Source of the DNA: Symsagittifera roscoffensis
Taxonomy: Eukaryota; Xenacoelomorpha; Acoela; Convolutidae
DNA length: 64,000 nucleotides
Assembly: GCF_963678635.1 (NCBI RefSeq)
Contig: NC_087067.1
Coordinates: 34,076,401-34,140,400, forward strand
Reading direction: 5' to 3'
Shown: one piece after another, positions 37,834 through 50,979 of the stretch
Layout: each line of letters begins with the position of its first letter
Numbering within the stretch: position 1 is the stretch's first letter
Translations under genes and position numbers: made by a program
The notes under the pieces: model-generated
What the model saw: only the letters and a program-made list of their open reading frames with translations
The model's database searches: none
Told to the model about the DNA's origin: nothing

Positions 37834-38992
37834 ATTTGAGTTACTCCGCTTTCACTTATATCCTTACTAGCATATGTCTATGTACATTAGTTTTAAAACA
37901 CTCGCCCTCGCGCGAGAGTAAAAATATGCTCTTATACCATGTAAAATTTTGCACGCTCACGTTATAATTTATGCATTTCAAAGAAAATTTTGAAAATTGA
38001 CATTGTTTGGAATTTTTTTGGCCCAATGTGTTAAATGGCCAAATCGGCTGGTCAAAACCTATGGAGCGTGTACAAGGTGCCTTGAATGACCATTTATGGC
38101 ATGATAGCCGCACATTCACTGTAAGTGGCATATGAATGGATACCAGCCAGGATACTGTCAGTTGCTTTTAGCCTAATTGTTGTGATAAACTTATTAAATA
38201 GGTAAGTATTCAAATCTATTTGATAAGTTTTCTTTGAATGCACTCTGCGACAGCGGAGGGCAGCCCAATTCTCTTAAAAAATGCAAGAAAAAAAATTGCA
38301 CTAACTTAAAAGTTAGCTTTTAGGCCAATTTTCGTCCAAAATGGCCGAAATTCGGGTCCCCCCAAATTTTCAACTGATGATTACTCCACGTACACTTAAG
38401 CTACAAACGTCGTTTTGGGCTCGTTGGAATCGTCCTGAGCTATAATTTATGAAACAAGATGAAAAAAATGATGTTTCAACGAAAAAAACCAAAAATTTTG
38501 AAAATTTCATTTTTTGCACCACGCTCGATTAGGCTTAACTTTTTGGCATCACCGAGATTTCAAAAGCTTATAACTTTGTGTTGGACCGACGAAATTGGTT
38601 CATTTTCTCAGTCCCCCAAGATTTGACCATGATCTTATGATCCAAATAATAAAATTTGAAAATTTTAAAATTTTTGGGCAAGTTATGGCCGTTCGCGCAA
38701 TTCACCAGGCTCGATTGGGCTTAACTTTTTGACATCACCGAAATTCAAAAGGCTATAACTCAAAGACCCCAAAAGTTATCTCCAATATTTTTGGCCTATC
38801 AGCAGCTGATTGTACACAAAATTGATACTGCAAAAGAAATTTTTCGGTTTTCTGTTGTTTTGACCAAAATTTGACCCATTGAAAATTTTTGCACCACGCT
38901 CGATTAGGCTTAACTTTTTGACATCACCGAACTTTAAACAGCAATAACTCTTAGCGTATAAAAGTAAAAGAGATACTTTTGCTTTAAATAAA

Positions 38993-39111
38993 AGCCTACA
39001 ACACCTGGTGTTCCCAGGCGGTCTCCCATCCAAGTACTAACCAGGCCCAATGTTGCTTAACTTCGGTGATCGGACGAGAACCGGTGCATTCAACATGGTA
39101 TGGTCGTAGGC
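38993..39111 (-). rRNA. 5S ribosomal RNA, unit 31
   Basis: Reference gene in a common-haplotype unit. The preceding terminal palindrome is normal CTAACTT, unlike the private form after unit 12. Confidence 0.97.
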
Positions 39112-40270
39112 ATTTGAGTTACTCCGCTTTCACTTATATCCTTACTAGCATATGTCTATGTACATTAGTTTTAAAACACTCGCCCTCGCGCGAGAGTAAA
39201 AATATGCTCTTATACCATGTAAAATTTTGCACGCTCACGTTATAATTTATGCATTTCAAACAAAATTTTGAAAATTGACATTGTTTGGAATTTTTTTGGC
39301 CCAATGTGTTAAATGGCCAAATCGGCTGGTCAAAACCTATGGAGCGTGTACAAGGTGCCTTGAATGACCATTTATGGCATGATAGCCGCACATTCACTGT
39401 AAGTGGCATATGAATGGATACCAGCCAGGATACTGTCAGTTGCTTTTAGCCTAATTGTTGTGATAAACTTATTAAATAGGTAAGTATTCAAATCTATTTG
39501 ATAAGTTTTCTTTGAATGCACTCTGCGACAGCGGAGGGCAGCCCAATTCTCTTAAAAAATGCAAGAAAAAAAATTGCACTAACTTAAAAGTTAGCTTTTA
39601 GGCCAATTTTCGTCCAAAATGGCCGAAATTCGGGTCCCCCCAAATTTTCAACTGATGATTACTCCACGTACACTTAAGCTACAAACGTCGTTTTGGGCTC
39701 GTTGGAATCGTCCTGAGCTATAATTTATGAAACAAGATGAAAAAAATGATGTTTCAACGAAAAAAACCAAAAATTTTGAAAATTTCATTTTTTGCACCAC
39801 GCTCGATTAGGCTTAACTTTTTGGCATCACCGAGATTTCAAAAGCTTATAACTTTGTGTTGGACCGACGAAATTGGTTCATTTTCTCAGTCCCCCAAGAT
39901 TTGACCATGATCTTATGATCCAAATAATAAAATTTGAAAATTTTAAAATTTTTGGGCAAGTTATGGCCGTTCGCGCAATTCACCAGGCTCGATTGGGCTT
40001 AACTTTTTGACATCACCGAAATTCAAAAGGCTATAACTCAAAGACCCCAAAAGTTATCTCCAATATTTTTGGCCTATCAGCAGCTGATTGTACACAAAAT
40101 TGATACTGCAAAAGAAATTTTTCGGTTTTCTGTTGTTTTGACCAAAATTTGACCCATTGAAAATTTTTGCACCACGCTCGATTAGGCTTAACTTTTTGAC
40201 ATCACCGAACTTTAAACAGCAATAACTCTTAGCGTATAAAAGTAAAAGAGATACTTTTGCTTTAAATAAA

Positions 40271-40389
40271 AGCCTACAACACCTGGTGTTCCCAGGCGGT
40301 CTCCCATCCAAGTACTAACCAGGCCCAATGTTGCTTAACTTCGGTGATCGGACGAGAACCGGTGCATTCAACATGGTATGGTCGTAGGC
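40271..40389 (-). rRNA. 5S ribosomal RNA, unit 32
   Basis: Reference gene. No distinguishing change seen in this unit. Confidence 0.97.
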
Positions 40390-41548
40390 ATTTGAGTTAC
40401 TCCGCTTTCACTTATATCCTTACTAGCATATGTCTATGTACATTAGTTTTAAAACACTCGCCCTCGCGCGAGAGTAAAAATATGCTCTTATACCATGTAA
40501 AATTTTGCACGCTCACGTTATAATTTATGCATTTCAAACAAAATTTTGAAAATTGACATTGTTTGGAATTTTTTTGGCCCAATGTGTTAAATGGCCAAAT
40601 CGGCTGGTCAAAACCTATGGAGCGTGTACAAGGTGCCTTGAATGACCATTTATGGCATGATAGCCGCACATTCACTGTAAGTGGCATATGAATGGATACC
40701 AGCCAGGATACTGTCAGTTGCTTTTAGCCTAATTGTTGTGATAAACTTATTAAATAGGTAAGTATTCAAATCTATTTGATAAGTTTTCTTTGAATGCACT
40801 CTGCGACAGCGGAGGGCAGCCCAATTCTCTTAAAAAATGCAAGAAAAAAAATTGCACTAACTTAAAAGTTAGCTTTTAGGCCAATTTTCGTCCAAAATGG
40901 CCGAAATTCGGGTCCCCCCAAATTTTCAACTGATGATTACTCCACGTACACTTAAGCTACAAACGTCGTTTTGGGCTCGTTGGAATCGTCCTGAGCTATA
41001 ATTTATGAAACAAGATGAAAAAAATGATGTTTCAACGAAAAAAACCAAAAATTTTGAAAATTTCATTTTTTGCACCACGCTCGATTAGGCTCAACTTTTT
41101 GGCATCACCGAGATTTCAAAAGCTTATAACTTTGTGTTGGACCGACGAAATTGGTTCATTTTCTCAGTCCCCCAAGATTTGACCATGATCTTATGATCCA
41201 AATAATAAAATTTGAAAATTTTAAAACTTTTGGGCAAGTTATGGCCGTTCGCGCAATTCACCAGGCTCGATTGGGCTTAACTTTTTGACATCACCGAAAT
41301 TCAAAAGGCTATAACTCAAAGACCCCAAAAGTTATCTCCAATATTTTTGGCCTATCAGCAGCTGATTGTACACAAAATTGATACTGCAAAAGAAATTTTT
41401 CGGTTTTCTGTTGTTTTGACCAAAATTTGACCCATTGAAAATTTTTGCACCACGCTCGATTAGGCTTAACTTTTTGACATCACCGAACTTTAAACAGCAA
41501 TAACTCTTAGCGTATAAAAGTAAAAGAGATACTTTTGCTTTAAATAAA

Positions 41549-41667
41549 AGCCTACAACACCTGGTGTTCCCAGGCGGTCTCCCATCCAAGTACTAACCAG
41601 GCCCAATGTTGCTTAACTTCGGTGATCGGACGAGAACCGGTGCATTCAACATGGTATGGTCGTAGGC
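41549..41667 (-). rRNA. 5S ribosomal RNA, unit 33
   Basis: Reference gene. Spacer with GGCTCAACTT and AAAACTTTTGG. The unit ends in AATTTTCTT. Confidence 0.97.
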
Positions 41668-42826
41668 ATTTGAGTTACTCCGCTTTCACTTATATCCTTA
41701 CTAGCATATGTCTATGTACATTAGTTTTAAAACACTCGCCCTCGCGCGAGAGTAAAAATATGCTCTTATACCATGTAAAATTTTGCACGCTCACGTTATA
41801 ATTTATGCATTTCAAACAAAATTTTGAAAATTGACATTGTTTGGAATTTTTTTGGCCCAATGTGTTAAATGGCCAAATCGGCTGGTCAAAACCTATGGAG
41901 CGTGTACAAGGTGCCTTGAATGACCATTTATGGCATGATAGCCGCACATTCACTGTAAGTGGCATATGAATGGATACCAGCCAGGATACTGTCAGTTGCT
42001 TTTAGCCTAATTGTTGTGATAAACTTATTAAATAGGTAAGTATTCAAATCTATTTGATAAGTTTTCTTTGAATGCACTCTGCGACAGCGGAGGGCAGCCC
42101 AATTTTCTTAAAAAATGCAAGAAAAAAAATTGCACTAACTTAAAAGTTAGCTTTTAGGCCAATTTTCGTCCAAAATGGCCGAAATTCGGGTCCCCCCAAA
42201 TTTTCAACTGATGATTACTCCACGTACACTTAAGCTACAAACGTCGTTTTGGGCTCGTTGGAATCGTCCTGAGCTATAATTTATGAAACAAGATGAAAAA
42301 AATGATGTTTCAACGAAAAAAACCAAAAATTTTGAAAATTTCATTTTTTGCACCACGCTCGATTAGGCTTAACTTTTTGGCATCACCGAGATTTCAAAAG
42401 CTTATAACTTTGTGTTGGACCGACGAAATTGGTTCATTTTCTCAGTCCCCCAAGATTTGACCATGATCTTATGATCCAAATAATAAAATTTGAAAATTTT
42501 AAAATTTTTGGGCAAGTTATGGCCGTTCGCGCAATTCACCAGGCTCGATTGGGCTTAACTTTTTGACATCACCGAAATTCAAAAGGCTATAACTCAAAGA
42601 CCCCAAAAGTTATCTCCAATATTTTTGGCCTATCAGCAGCTGATTGTACACAAAATTGATACTGCAAAAGAAATTTTTCGGTTTTCTGTTGTTTTGACCA
42701 AAATTTGACCCATTGAAAATTTTTGCACCACGCTCGATTAGGCTTAACTTTTTGACATCACCGAACTTTAAACAGCAATAACTCTTAGCGTATAAAAGTA
42801 AAAGAGATACTTTTGCTTTAAATAAA

Positions 42827-42945
42827 AGCCTACAACACCTGGTGTTCCCAGGCGGTCTCCCATCCAAGTACTAACCAGGCCCAATGTTGCTTAACTTCGG
42901 TGATCGGACGAGAACCGGTGCATTCAACATGGTATGGTCGTAGGC
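42827..42945 (-). rRNA. 5S ribosomal RNA, unit 34
   Basis: Reference gene. Common haplotype, ending with the two-base A-tract shortening, like units 16, 17 and 19. Confidence 0.97.
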
Positions 42946-44102
42946 ATTTGAGTTACTCCGCTTTCACTTATATCCTTACTAGCATATGTCTATGTACATT
43001 AGTTTTAAAACACTCGCCCTCGCGCGAGAGTAAAAATATGCTCTTATACCATGTAAAATTTTGCACGCTCACGTTATAATTTATGCATTTCAAACAAAAT
43101 TTTGAAAATTGACATTGTTTGGAATTTTTTTGGCCCAATGTGTTAAATGGCCAAATCGGCTGGTCAAAACCTATGGAGCGTGTACAAGGTGCCTTGAATG
43201 ACCATTTATGGCATGATAGCCGCACATTCACTGTAAGTGGCATATGAATGGATACCAGCCAGGATACTGTCAGTTGCTTTTAGCCTAATTGTTGTGATAA
43301 ACTTATTAAATAGGTAAGTATTCAAATCTATTTGATAAGTTTTCTTTGAATGCACTCTGCGACAGCGGAGGGCAGCCCAATTCTCTTAAAAAATGCAAAA
43401 AAAAATTGCACTAACTTAAAAGTTAGCTTTTAGGCCAATTTTCGTCCAAAATGGCCGAAATTCGGGTCCCCCCAAATTTTCAACTGATGATTACTCCACG
43501 TACACTTAAGCTACAAACGTCGTTTTGGGCTCGTTGGAATCGTCCTGAGCTATAATTTATGAAACAAGATGAAAAAAATGATGTTTCAACGAAAAAAACC
43601 AAAAATTTTGAAAATTTCATTTTTTGCACCACGCTCGATTAGGCTCAACTTTTTGGCATCACCGAGATTTCAAAAGCTTATAACTTTGTGTTGGACCGAC
43701 GAAATTGGTTCATTTTCTCAGTCCCCCAAGATTTGACCATGATCTTATGATCCAAATAATAAAATTTGAAAATTTTAAAACTTTTGGGCAAGTTATGGCC
43801 GTTCGCGCAATTCACCAGGCTCGATTGGGCTTAACTTTTTGACATCACCGAAATTCAAAAGGCTATAACTCAAAGACCCCAAAAGTTATCTCCAATATTT
43901 TTGGCCTATCAGCAGCTGATTGTACACAAAATTGATACTGCAAAAGAAATTTTTCGGTTTTCTGTTGTTTTGACCAAAATTTGACCCATTGAAAATTTTT
44001 GCACCACGCTCGATTAGGCTTAACTTTTTGACATCACCGAACTTTAAACAGCAATAACTCTTAGCGTATAAAAGTAAAAGAGATACTTTTGCTTTAAATA
44101 AA

Positions 44103-44221
44103 AGCCTACAACACCTGGTGTTCCCAGGCGGTCTCCCATCCAAGTACTAACCAGGCCCAATGTTGCTTAACTTCGGTGATCGGACGAGAACCGGTGCATT
44201 CAACATGGTATGGTCGTAGGC
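44103..44221 (-). rRNA. 5S ribosomal RNA, unit 35
   Basis: Reference gene. The GGCTCAACTT and AAAACTTTTGG unit that follows a short junction resembles unit 18. Confidence 0.97.
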
Positions 44222-45380
44222 ATTTGAGTTACTCCGCTTTCACTTATATCCTTACTAGCATATGTCTATGTACATTAGTTTTAAAACACTCGCCCTCGCG
44301 CGAGAGTAAAAATATGCTCTTATACCATGTAAAATTTTGCACGCTCACGTTATAATTTATGCATTTCAAACAAAATTTTGAAAATTGACATTGTTTGGAA
44401 TTTTTTTGGCCCAATGTGTTAAATGGCCAAATCGGCTGGTCAAAACCTATGGAGCGTGTACAAGGTGCCTTGAATGACCATTTATGGCATGATAGCCGCA
44501 CATTCACTGTAAGTGGCATATGAATGGATACCAGCCAGGATACTGTCAGTTGCTTTTAGCCTAATTGTTGTGATAAACTTATTAAATAGGTAAGTATTCA
44601 AATCTATTTGATAAGTTTTCTTTGAATGCACTCTGCGACAGCGGAGGGCAGCCCAATTTTCTTAAAAAATGCAAGAAAAAAAATTGCACTAACTTAAAAG
44701 TTAGCTTTTAGGCCAATTTTCGTCCAAAATGGCCGAAATTCGGGTCCCCCCAAATTTTCAACTGATGATTACTCCACGTACACTTAAGCTACAAACGTCG
44801 TTTAGGGCTCGTTGGAATCGTCCTGAGCTATAATTTATGAAACAAGATGAAAAAAATGATGTTTCAACGAAAAAAACCAAAAATTTTGAAAATTTCATTT
44901 TTTGCACCACGCTCGATTAGGCTTAACTTTTTGGCATCACCGAGATTTCAAAAGCTTATAACTTTGTGTTGGACCGACGAAATTGGTTCATTTTCTCAGT
45001 CCCCCAAGATTTGACCATGATCTTATGATCCAAATAATAAAATTTGAAAATTTTAAAATTTTTGGGCAAGTTATGGCCGTTCGCGCAATTCACCAGGCTC
45101 GATTGGGCTTAACTTTTTGACATCACCGAAATTCAAAAGGCTATAACTCAAAGACCCCAAAAGTTATCTCCAATATTTTTGGCCTATCAGCAGCTGATTG
45201 TACACAAAATTGATACTGCAAAAGAAATTTTTCGGTTTTCTGTTGTTTTGACCAAAATTTGACCCATTGAAAATTTTTGCACCACGCTCGATTAGGCTTA
45301 ACTTTTTGACATCACCGAACTTTAAACAGCAATAACTCTTAGCGTATAAAAGTAAAAGAGATACTTTTGCTTTAAATAAA

Positions 45381-45499
45381 AGCCTACAACACCTGGTGTT
45401 CCCAGGCGGTCTCCCATCCAAGTACTAACCAGGCCCAATGTTGCTTAACTTCGGTGATCGGACGAGAACCGGTGCATTCAACATGGTATGGTCGTAGGC
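45381..45499 (-). rRNA. 5S ribosomal RNA, unit 36
   Basis: Reference gene. TTTAGGGCTC at 44804, directly after a unit ending in AATTTTCTT. The pair of markers travels together, as at unit 19. Confidence 0.97.
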
Positions 45500-46658
45500 A
45501 TTTGAGTTACTCCGCTTTCACTTATATCCTTACTAGCATATGTCTATGTACATTAGTTTTAAAACACTCGCCCTCGCGCGAGAGTAAAAATATGCTCTTA
45601 TACCATGTAAAATTTTGCACGCTCACGTTATAATTTATGCATTTCAAACAAAATTTTGAAAATTGACATTGTTTGGAATTTTTTTGGCCCAATGTGTTAA
45701 ATGGCCAAATCGGCTGGTCAAAACCTATGGAGCGTGTACAAGGTGCCTTGAATGACCATTTATGGCATGATAGCCGCACATTCACTGTAAGTGGCATATG
45801 AATGGATACCAGCCAGGATACTGTCAGTTGCTTTTAGCCTAATTGTTGTGATAAACTTATTAAATAGGTAAGTATTCAAATCTATTTGATAAGTTTTCTT
45901 TGAATGCACTCTGCGACAGCGGAGGGCAGCCCAATTTTCTTAAAAAATGCAAGAAAAAAAATTGCACTAACTTAAAAGTTAGCTTTTAGGCCAATTTTCG
46001 TCCAAAATGGCCGAAATTCGGGTCCCCCCAAATTTTCAACTGATGATTACTCCACGTACACTTAAGCTACAAACGTCGTTTAGGGCTCGTTGGAATCGTC
46101 CTGAGCTATAATTTATGAAACAAGATGAAAAAAATGATGTTTCAACGAAAAAAACCAAAAATTTTGAAAATTTCATTTTTTGCACCACGCTCGATTAGGC
46201 TTAACTTTTTGGCATCACCGAGATTTCAAAAGCTTATAACTTTGTGTTGGACCGACGAAATTGGTTCATTTTCTCAGTCCCCCAAGATTTGACCATGATC
46301 TTATGATCCAAATAATAAAATTTGAAAATTTTAAAATTTTTGGGCAAGTTATGGCCGTTCGCGCAATTCACCAGGCTCGATTGGGCTTAACTTTTTGACA
46401 TCACCGAAATTCAAAAGGCTATAACTCAAAGACCCCAAAAGTTATCTCCAATATTTTTGGCCTATCAGCAGCTGATTGTACACAAAATTGATACTGCAAA
46501 AGAAATTTTTCGGTTTTCTGTTGTTTTGACCAAAATTTGACCCATTGAAAATTTTTGCACCACGCTCGATTAGGCTTAACTTTTTGACATCACCGAACTT
46601 TAAACAGCAATAACTCTTAGCGTATAAAAGTAAAAGAGATACTTTTGCTTTAAATAAA

Positions 46659-46777
46659 AGCCTACAACACCTGGTGTTCCCAGGCGGTCTCCCATCCAAG
46701 TACTAACCAGGCCCAATGTTGCTTAACTTCGGTGATCGGACGAGAACCGGTGCATTCAACATGGTATGGTCGTAGGC
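46659..46777 (-). rRNA. 5S ribosomal RNA, unit 37
   Basis: Reference gene. Second successive unit with TTTAGGGCTC (46082), so this and unit 36 look like a recent tandem duplication. Confidence 0.97.
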
Positions 46778-47937
46778 ATTTGAGTTACTCCGCTTTCACT
46801 TATATCCTTACTAGCATATGTCTATGTACATTAGTTTTAAAACACTCGCCCTCGCGCGAGAGTAAAAATATGCTCTTATACCATGTAAAATTTTGCACGC
46901 TCACGTTATAATTTATGCATTTCAAACAAAATTTTGAAAATTGACATTGTTTGGAATTTTTTTGGCCCAATGTGTTAAATGGCCAAATCGGCTGGTCAAA
47001 ACCTATGGAGCGTGTACAAGGTGCCTTGAATGACCATTTATGGCATGATAGCCGCACATTCACTGTAAGTGGCATATGAATGGATACCAGCCAGGATACT
47101 GTCAGTTGCTTTTAGCCTAATTGTTGTGATAAACTTATTAAATAGGTAAGTATTCAAATCTATTTGATAAGTTTTCTTTGAATGCACTCTGCGACAGCGG
47201 AGGGCAGCCCAATTCTCTTAAAAAATGCAAGAAAAAAAATTGCACTAACTTAAAAGTTAGCTTTTAGGCCAATTTTCGTCCAAAATGGCCGAAATTCGGG
47301 TCCCCCCAAATTTTCAACTGATGATTACTCCACGTACACTTAAGCTACAAACGTCGTTTTGGGCTCGTTGGAATCGTCCTGAGCTATAATTTATGAAACA
47401 AGATGAAAAAAATGATGTTTCAACGAAAAAAAACCAAAAATTTTGAAAATTTCATTTTTTGCACCACGCTCGATTAGGCTCAACTTTTTGGCATCACCGA
47501 GATTTCAAAAGCTTATAACTTTGTGTTGGACCGACGAAATTGGTTCATTTTCTCAGTCCCCCAAGATTTGACCATGATCTTATGATCCAAATAATAAAAT
47601 TTGAAAATTTTAAAACTTTTGGGCAAGTTATGGCCGTTCGCGCAATTCACCAGGCTCGATTGGGCTTAACTTTTTGACATCACCGAAATTCAAAAGGCTA
47701 TAACTCAAAGACCCCAAAAGTTATCTCCAATATTTTTGGCCTATCAGCAGCTGATTGTACACAAAATTGATACTGCAAAAGAAATTTTTCGGTTTTCTGT
47801 TGTTTTGACCAAAATTTGACCCATTGAAAATTTTTGCACCACGCTCGATTAGGCTTAACTTTTTGACATCACCGAACTTTAAACAGCAATAACTCTTAGC
47901 GTATAAAAGTAAAAGAGATAATTTTGCTTTAAATAAA

Positions 47938-48056
47938 AGCCTACAACACCTGGTGTTCCCAGGCGGTCTCCCATCCAAGTACTAACCAGGCCCAATGTTG
48001 CTTAACTTCGGTGATCGGACGAGAACCGGTGCATTCAACATGGTATGGTCGTAGGC
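47938..48056 (-). rRNA. 5S ribosomal RNA, unit 38
   Basis: Reference gene. The unit is 1279 bp because of one extra A in the CGAAAAAAAACC run. It has GGCTCAACTT and AAAACTTTTGG together with the A 3' flank. The next 5S gene is 1851 bp away because a truncated unit intervenes. Confidence 0.97.
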
Positions 48057-48555
48057 ATTTGAGTTACTCCGCTTTCACTTATATCCTTACTAGCATATGT
48101 CTATGTACATTAGTTTTAAAACACTCGCCCTCGCGCGAGAGTAAAAATATGCTCTTATACCATGTAAAATTTTGCACGCTCACGTTATAATTTATGCATT
48201 TCAAACAAAATTTTGAAAATTGACATTGTTTGGAATTTTTTTGGCCCAATGTGTTAAATGGCCAAATCGGCTGGTCAAAACCTATGGAGCGTGTACAAGG
48301 TGCCTTGAATGACCATTTATGGCATGATAGCCGCACATTCACTGTAAGTGGCATATGAATGGATACCAGCCAGGATACTGTCAGTTGCTTTTAGCCTAAT
48401 TGTTGTGATAAACTTATTAAATAGGTAAGTATTCAAATCTATTTGATAAGTTTTCTTTGAATGCACTCTGCGACAGCGGAGGGCAGCCCAATTCTCTTAA
48501 AAAATGCAAGAAAAAAAATTGCACTAACTTAAAAGTTAGCTTTTAGGCCAATTTT

Positions 48556-49128
48556 CGTCCAAAATGGCCGAAATTCGGGTCCCCCCAAATTTTCAACTGA
48601 TGATTACTCCACGTACACTTAAGCTACAAACGTCGTTTTGGGCTCGTTGGAATCGTCCTGAGCTATAATTTATGAAACAAGATGAAAAAAATGATGTTTC
48701 AACGAAAAAAACCAAAAATTTTGAAAATTTCATTTTTTGCACCACGCTCGATTAGGCTTAACTTTTTGGCATCACCGAGATTTCAAAAGCTTATAACTTT
48801 GTGTTGGACCGACGAAATTGGTTCATTTTCTCAGTCCCCCAAGATTTGACCATGATCTTATGATCCAAATAATAAAATTTGAAAATTTTAAAATTTTTGG
48901 GCAAGTTATGGCCGTTCGCGCAATTCACCAGGCTCGATTGGGCTTAACTTTTTGACATCACCGAAATTCAAAAGGCTATAACTCAAAGACCCCAAAAGTT
49001 ATCTCCAATATTTTTGGCCTAAGTTTTCTTTGAATGCACTCTGCGACAGCGGAGGGCAGCCCAATTCTCTTAAAAAATGCAAGAAAAAAAATTGCACTAA
49101 CTTAAAAGTTAGCTTTTAGGCCAATTTT
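48556..49128. repeat. Truncated 5S repeat unit A, no 5S gene (573 bp)
   Basis: The unit runs normally from CGTCC to GGCCTA (49021) and then joins AGTTTTCTTTG, which lies far downstream in a full unit. The 705 bases corresponding to 467-1171 of unit 1 are missing: the end of subrepeat 2, subrepeat 3, the 5S gene and promoter, the GC palindrome, and the left arm and donor of the hairpin. The two breakpoints share only the dinucleotide TA (49020-49021), as in end-joining. The stretch between the flanking 5S genes (48057-49788, 1732 bp) therefore holds no gene. Confidence 0.95.
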
Positions 49129-49788
49129 CGTCCAAAATGGCCGAAATTCGGGTCCCCCCAAATTTTCAACTGATGATTACTCCACGTACACTTAAGCTAC
49201 AAACGTCGTTTTGGGCTCGTTGGAATCGTCCTGAGCTATAATTTATGAAACAAGATGAAAAAAATGATGTTTCAACGAAAAAAACCAAAAATTTTGAAAA
49301 TTTCATTTTTTGCACCACGCTCGATTAGGCTCAACTTTTTGGCATCACCGAGATTTCAAAAGCTTATAACTTTGTGTTGGACCGACGAAATTGGTTCATT
49401 TTCTCAGTCCCCCAAGATTTGACCATGATCTTATGATCCAAATAATAAAATTTGAAAATTTTAAAACTTTTGGGCAAGTTATGGCCGTTCGCGCAATTCA
49501 CCAGGCTCGATTGGGCTTAACTTTTTGACATCACCGAAATTCAAAAGGCTATAACTCAAAGACCCCAAAAGTTATCTCCAATATTTTTGGCCTATCAGCA
49601 GCTGATTGTACACAAAATTGATACTGCAAAAGAAATTTTTCGGTTTTCTGTTGTTTTGACCAAAATTTGACCCATTGAAAATTTTTGCACCACGCTCGAT
49701 TAGGCTTAACTTTTTGACATCACCGAACTTTAAACAGCAATAACTCTTAGCGTATAAAAGTAAAAGAGATACTTTTGCTTTAAATAAA

Positions 49789-49907
49789 AGCCTACAACAC
49801 CTGGTGTTCCCAGGCGGTCTCCCATCCAAGTACTAACCAGGCCCAATGTTGCTTAACTTCGGTGATCGGACGAGAACCGGTGCATTCAACATGGTATGGT
49901 CGTAGGC
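49789..49907 (-). rRNA. 5S ribosomal RNA, unit 39 (between truncated units)
   Basis: Reference gene. Its full unit is flanked on both sides by truncated units, forming a dimer of 1851 bp with its neighbour. The spacer has GGCTCAACTT and AAAACTTTTGG, and the unit ends with AATTTTCTT. Confidence 0.97.
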
Positions 49908-50406
49908 ATTTGAGTTACTCCGCTTTCACTTATATCCTTACTAGCATATGTCTATGTACATTAGTTTTAAAACACTCGCCCTCGCGCGAGAGTAAAAATA
50001 TGCTCTTATACCATGTAAAATTTTGCACGCTCACGTTATAATTTATGCATTTCAAACAAAATTTTGAAAATTGACATTGTTTGGAATTTTTTTGGCCCAA
50101 TGTGTTAAATGGCCAAATCGGCTGGTCAAAACCTATGGAGCGTGTACAAGGTGCCTTGAATGACCATTTATGGCATGATAGCCGCACATTCACTGTAAGT
50201 GGCATATGAATGGATACCAGCCAGGATACTGTCAGTTGCTTTTAGCCTAATTGTTGTGATAAACTTATTAAATAGGTAAGTATTCAAATCTATTTGATAA
50301 GTTTTCTTTGAATGCACTCTGCGACAGCGGAGGGCAGCCCAATTTTCTTAAAAAATGCAAGAAAAAAAATTGCACTAACTTAAAAGTTAGCTTTTAGGCC
50401 AATTTT

Positions 50407-50979
50407 CGTCCAAAATGGCCGAAATTCGGGTCCCCCCAAATTTTCAACTGATGATTACTCCACGTACACTTAAGCTACAAACGTCGTTTAGGGCTCGTTG
50501 GAATCGTCCTGAGCTATAATTTATGAAACAAGATGAAAAAAATGATGTTTCAACGAAAAAAACCAAAAATTTTGAAAATTTCATTTTTTGCACCACGCTC
50601 GATTAGGCTCAACTTTTTGGCATCACCGAGATTTCAAAAGCTTATAACTTTGTGTTGGACCGACGAAATTGGTTCATTTTCTCAGTCCCCCAAGATTTGA
50701 CCATGATCTTATGATCCAAATAATAAAATTTGAAAATTTTAAAACTTTTGGGCAAGTTATGGCCGTTCGCGCAATTCACCAGGCTCGATTGGGCTTAACT
50801 TTTTGACATCACCGAAATTCAAAAGGCTATAACTCAAAGACCCCAAAAGTTATCTCCAATATTTTTGGCCTAAGTTTTCTTTGAATGCACTCTGCGACAG
50901 CGGAGGGCAGCCCAATTCTCTTAAAAAATGCAAGAAAAAAAATTGCACTAACTTAAAAGTTAGCTTTTAGGCCAATTTT
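50407..50979. repeat. Truncated 5S repeat unit B, no 5S gene (573 bp)
   Basis: Same length and same junction (TA at 50871-50872) as truncated unit A, exactly 1851 bp further on. The surviving left part is a different haplotype: TTTAGGGCTC (50490), GGCTCAACTT and AAAACTTTTGG, where unit A has the common base at all three. One deletion event was evidently copied by unequal exchange and then altered by conversion or crossing over. The gene-free interval here is 49908-51639. Confidence 0.95.
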
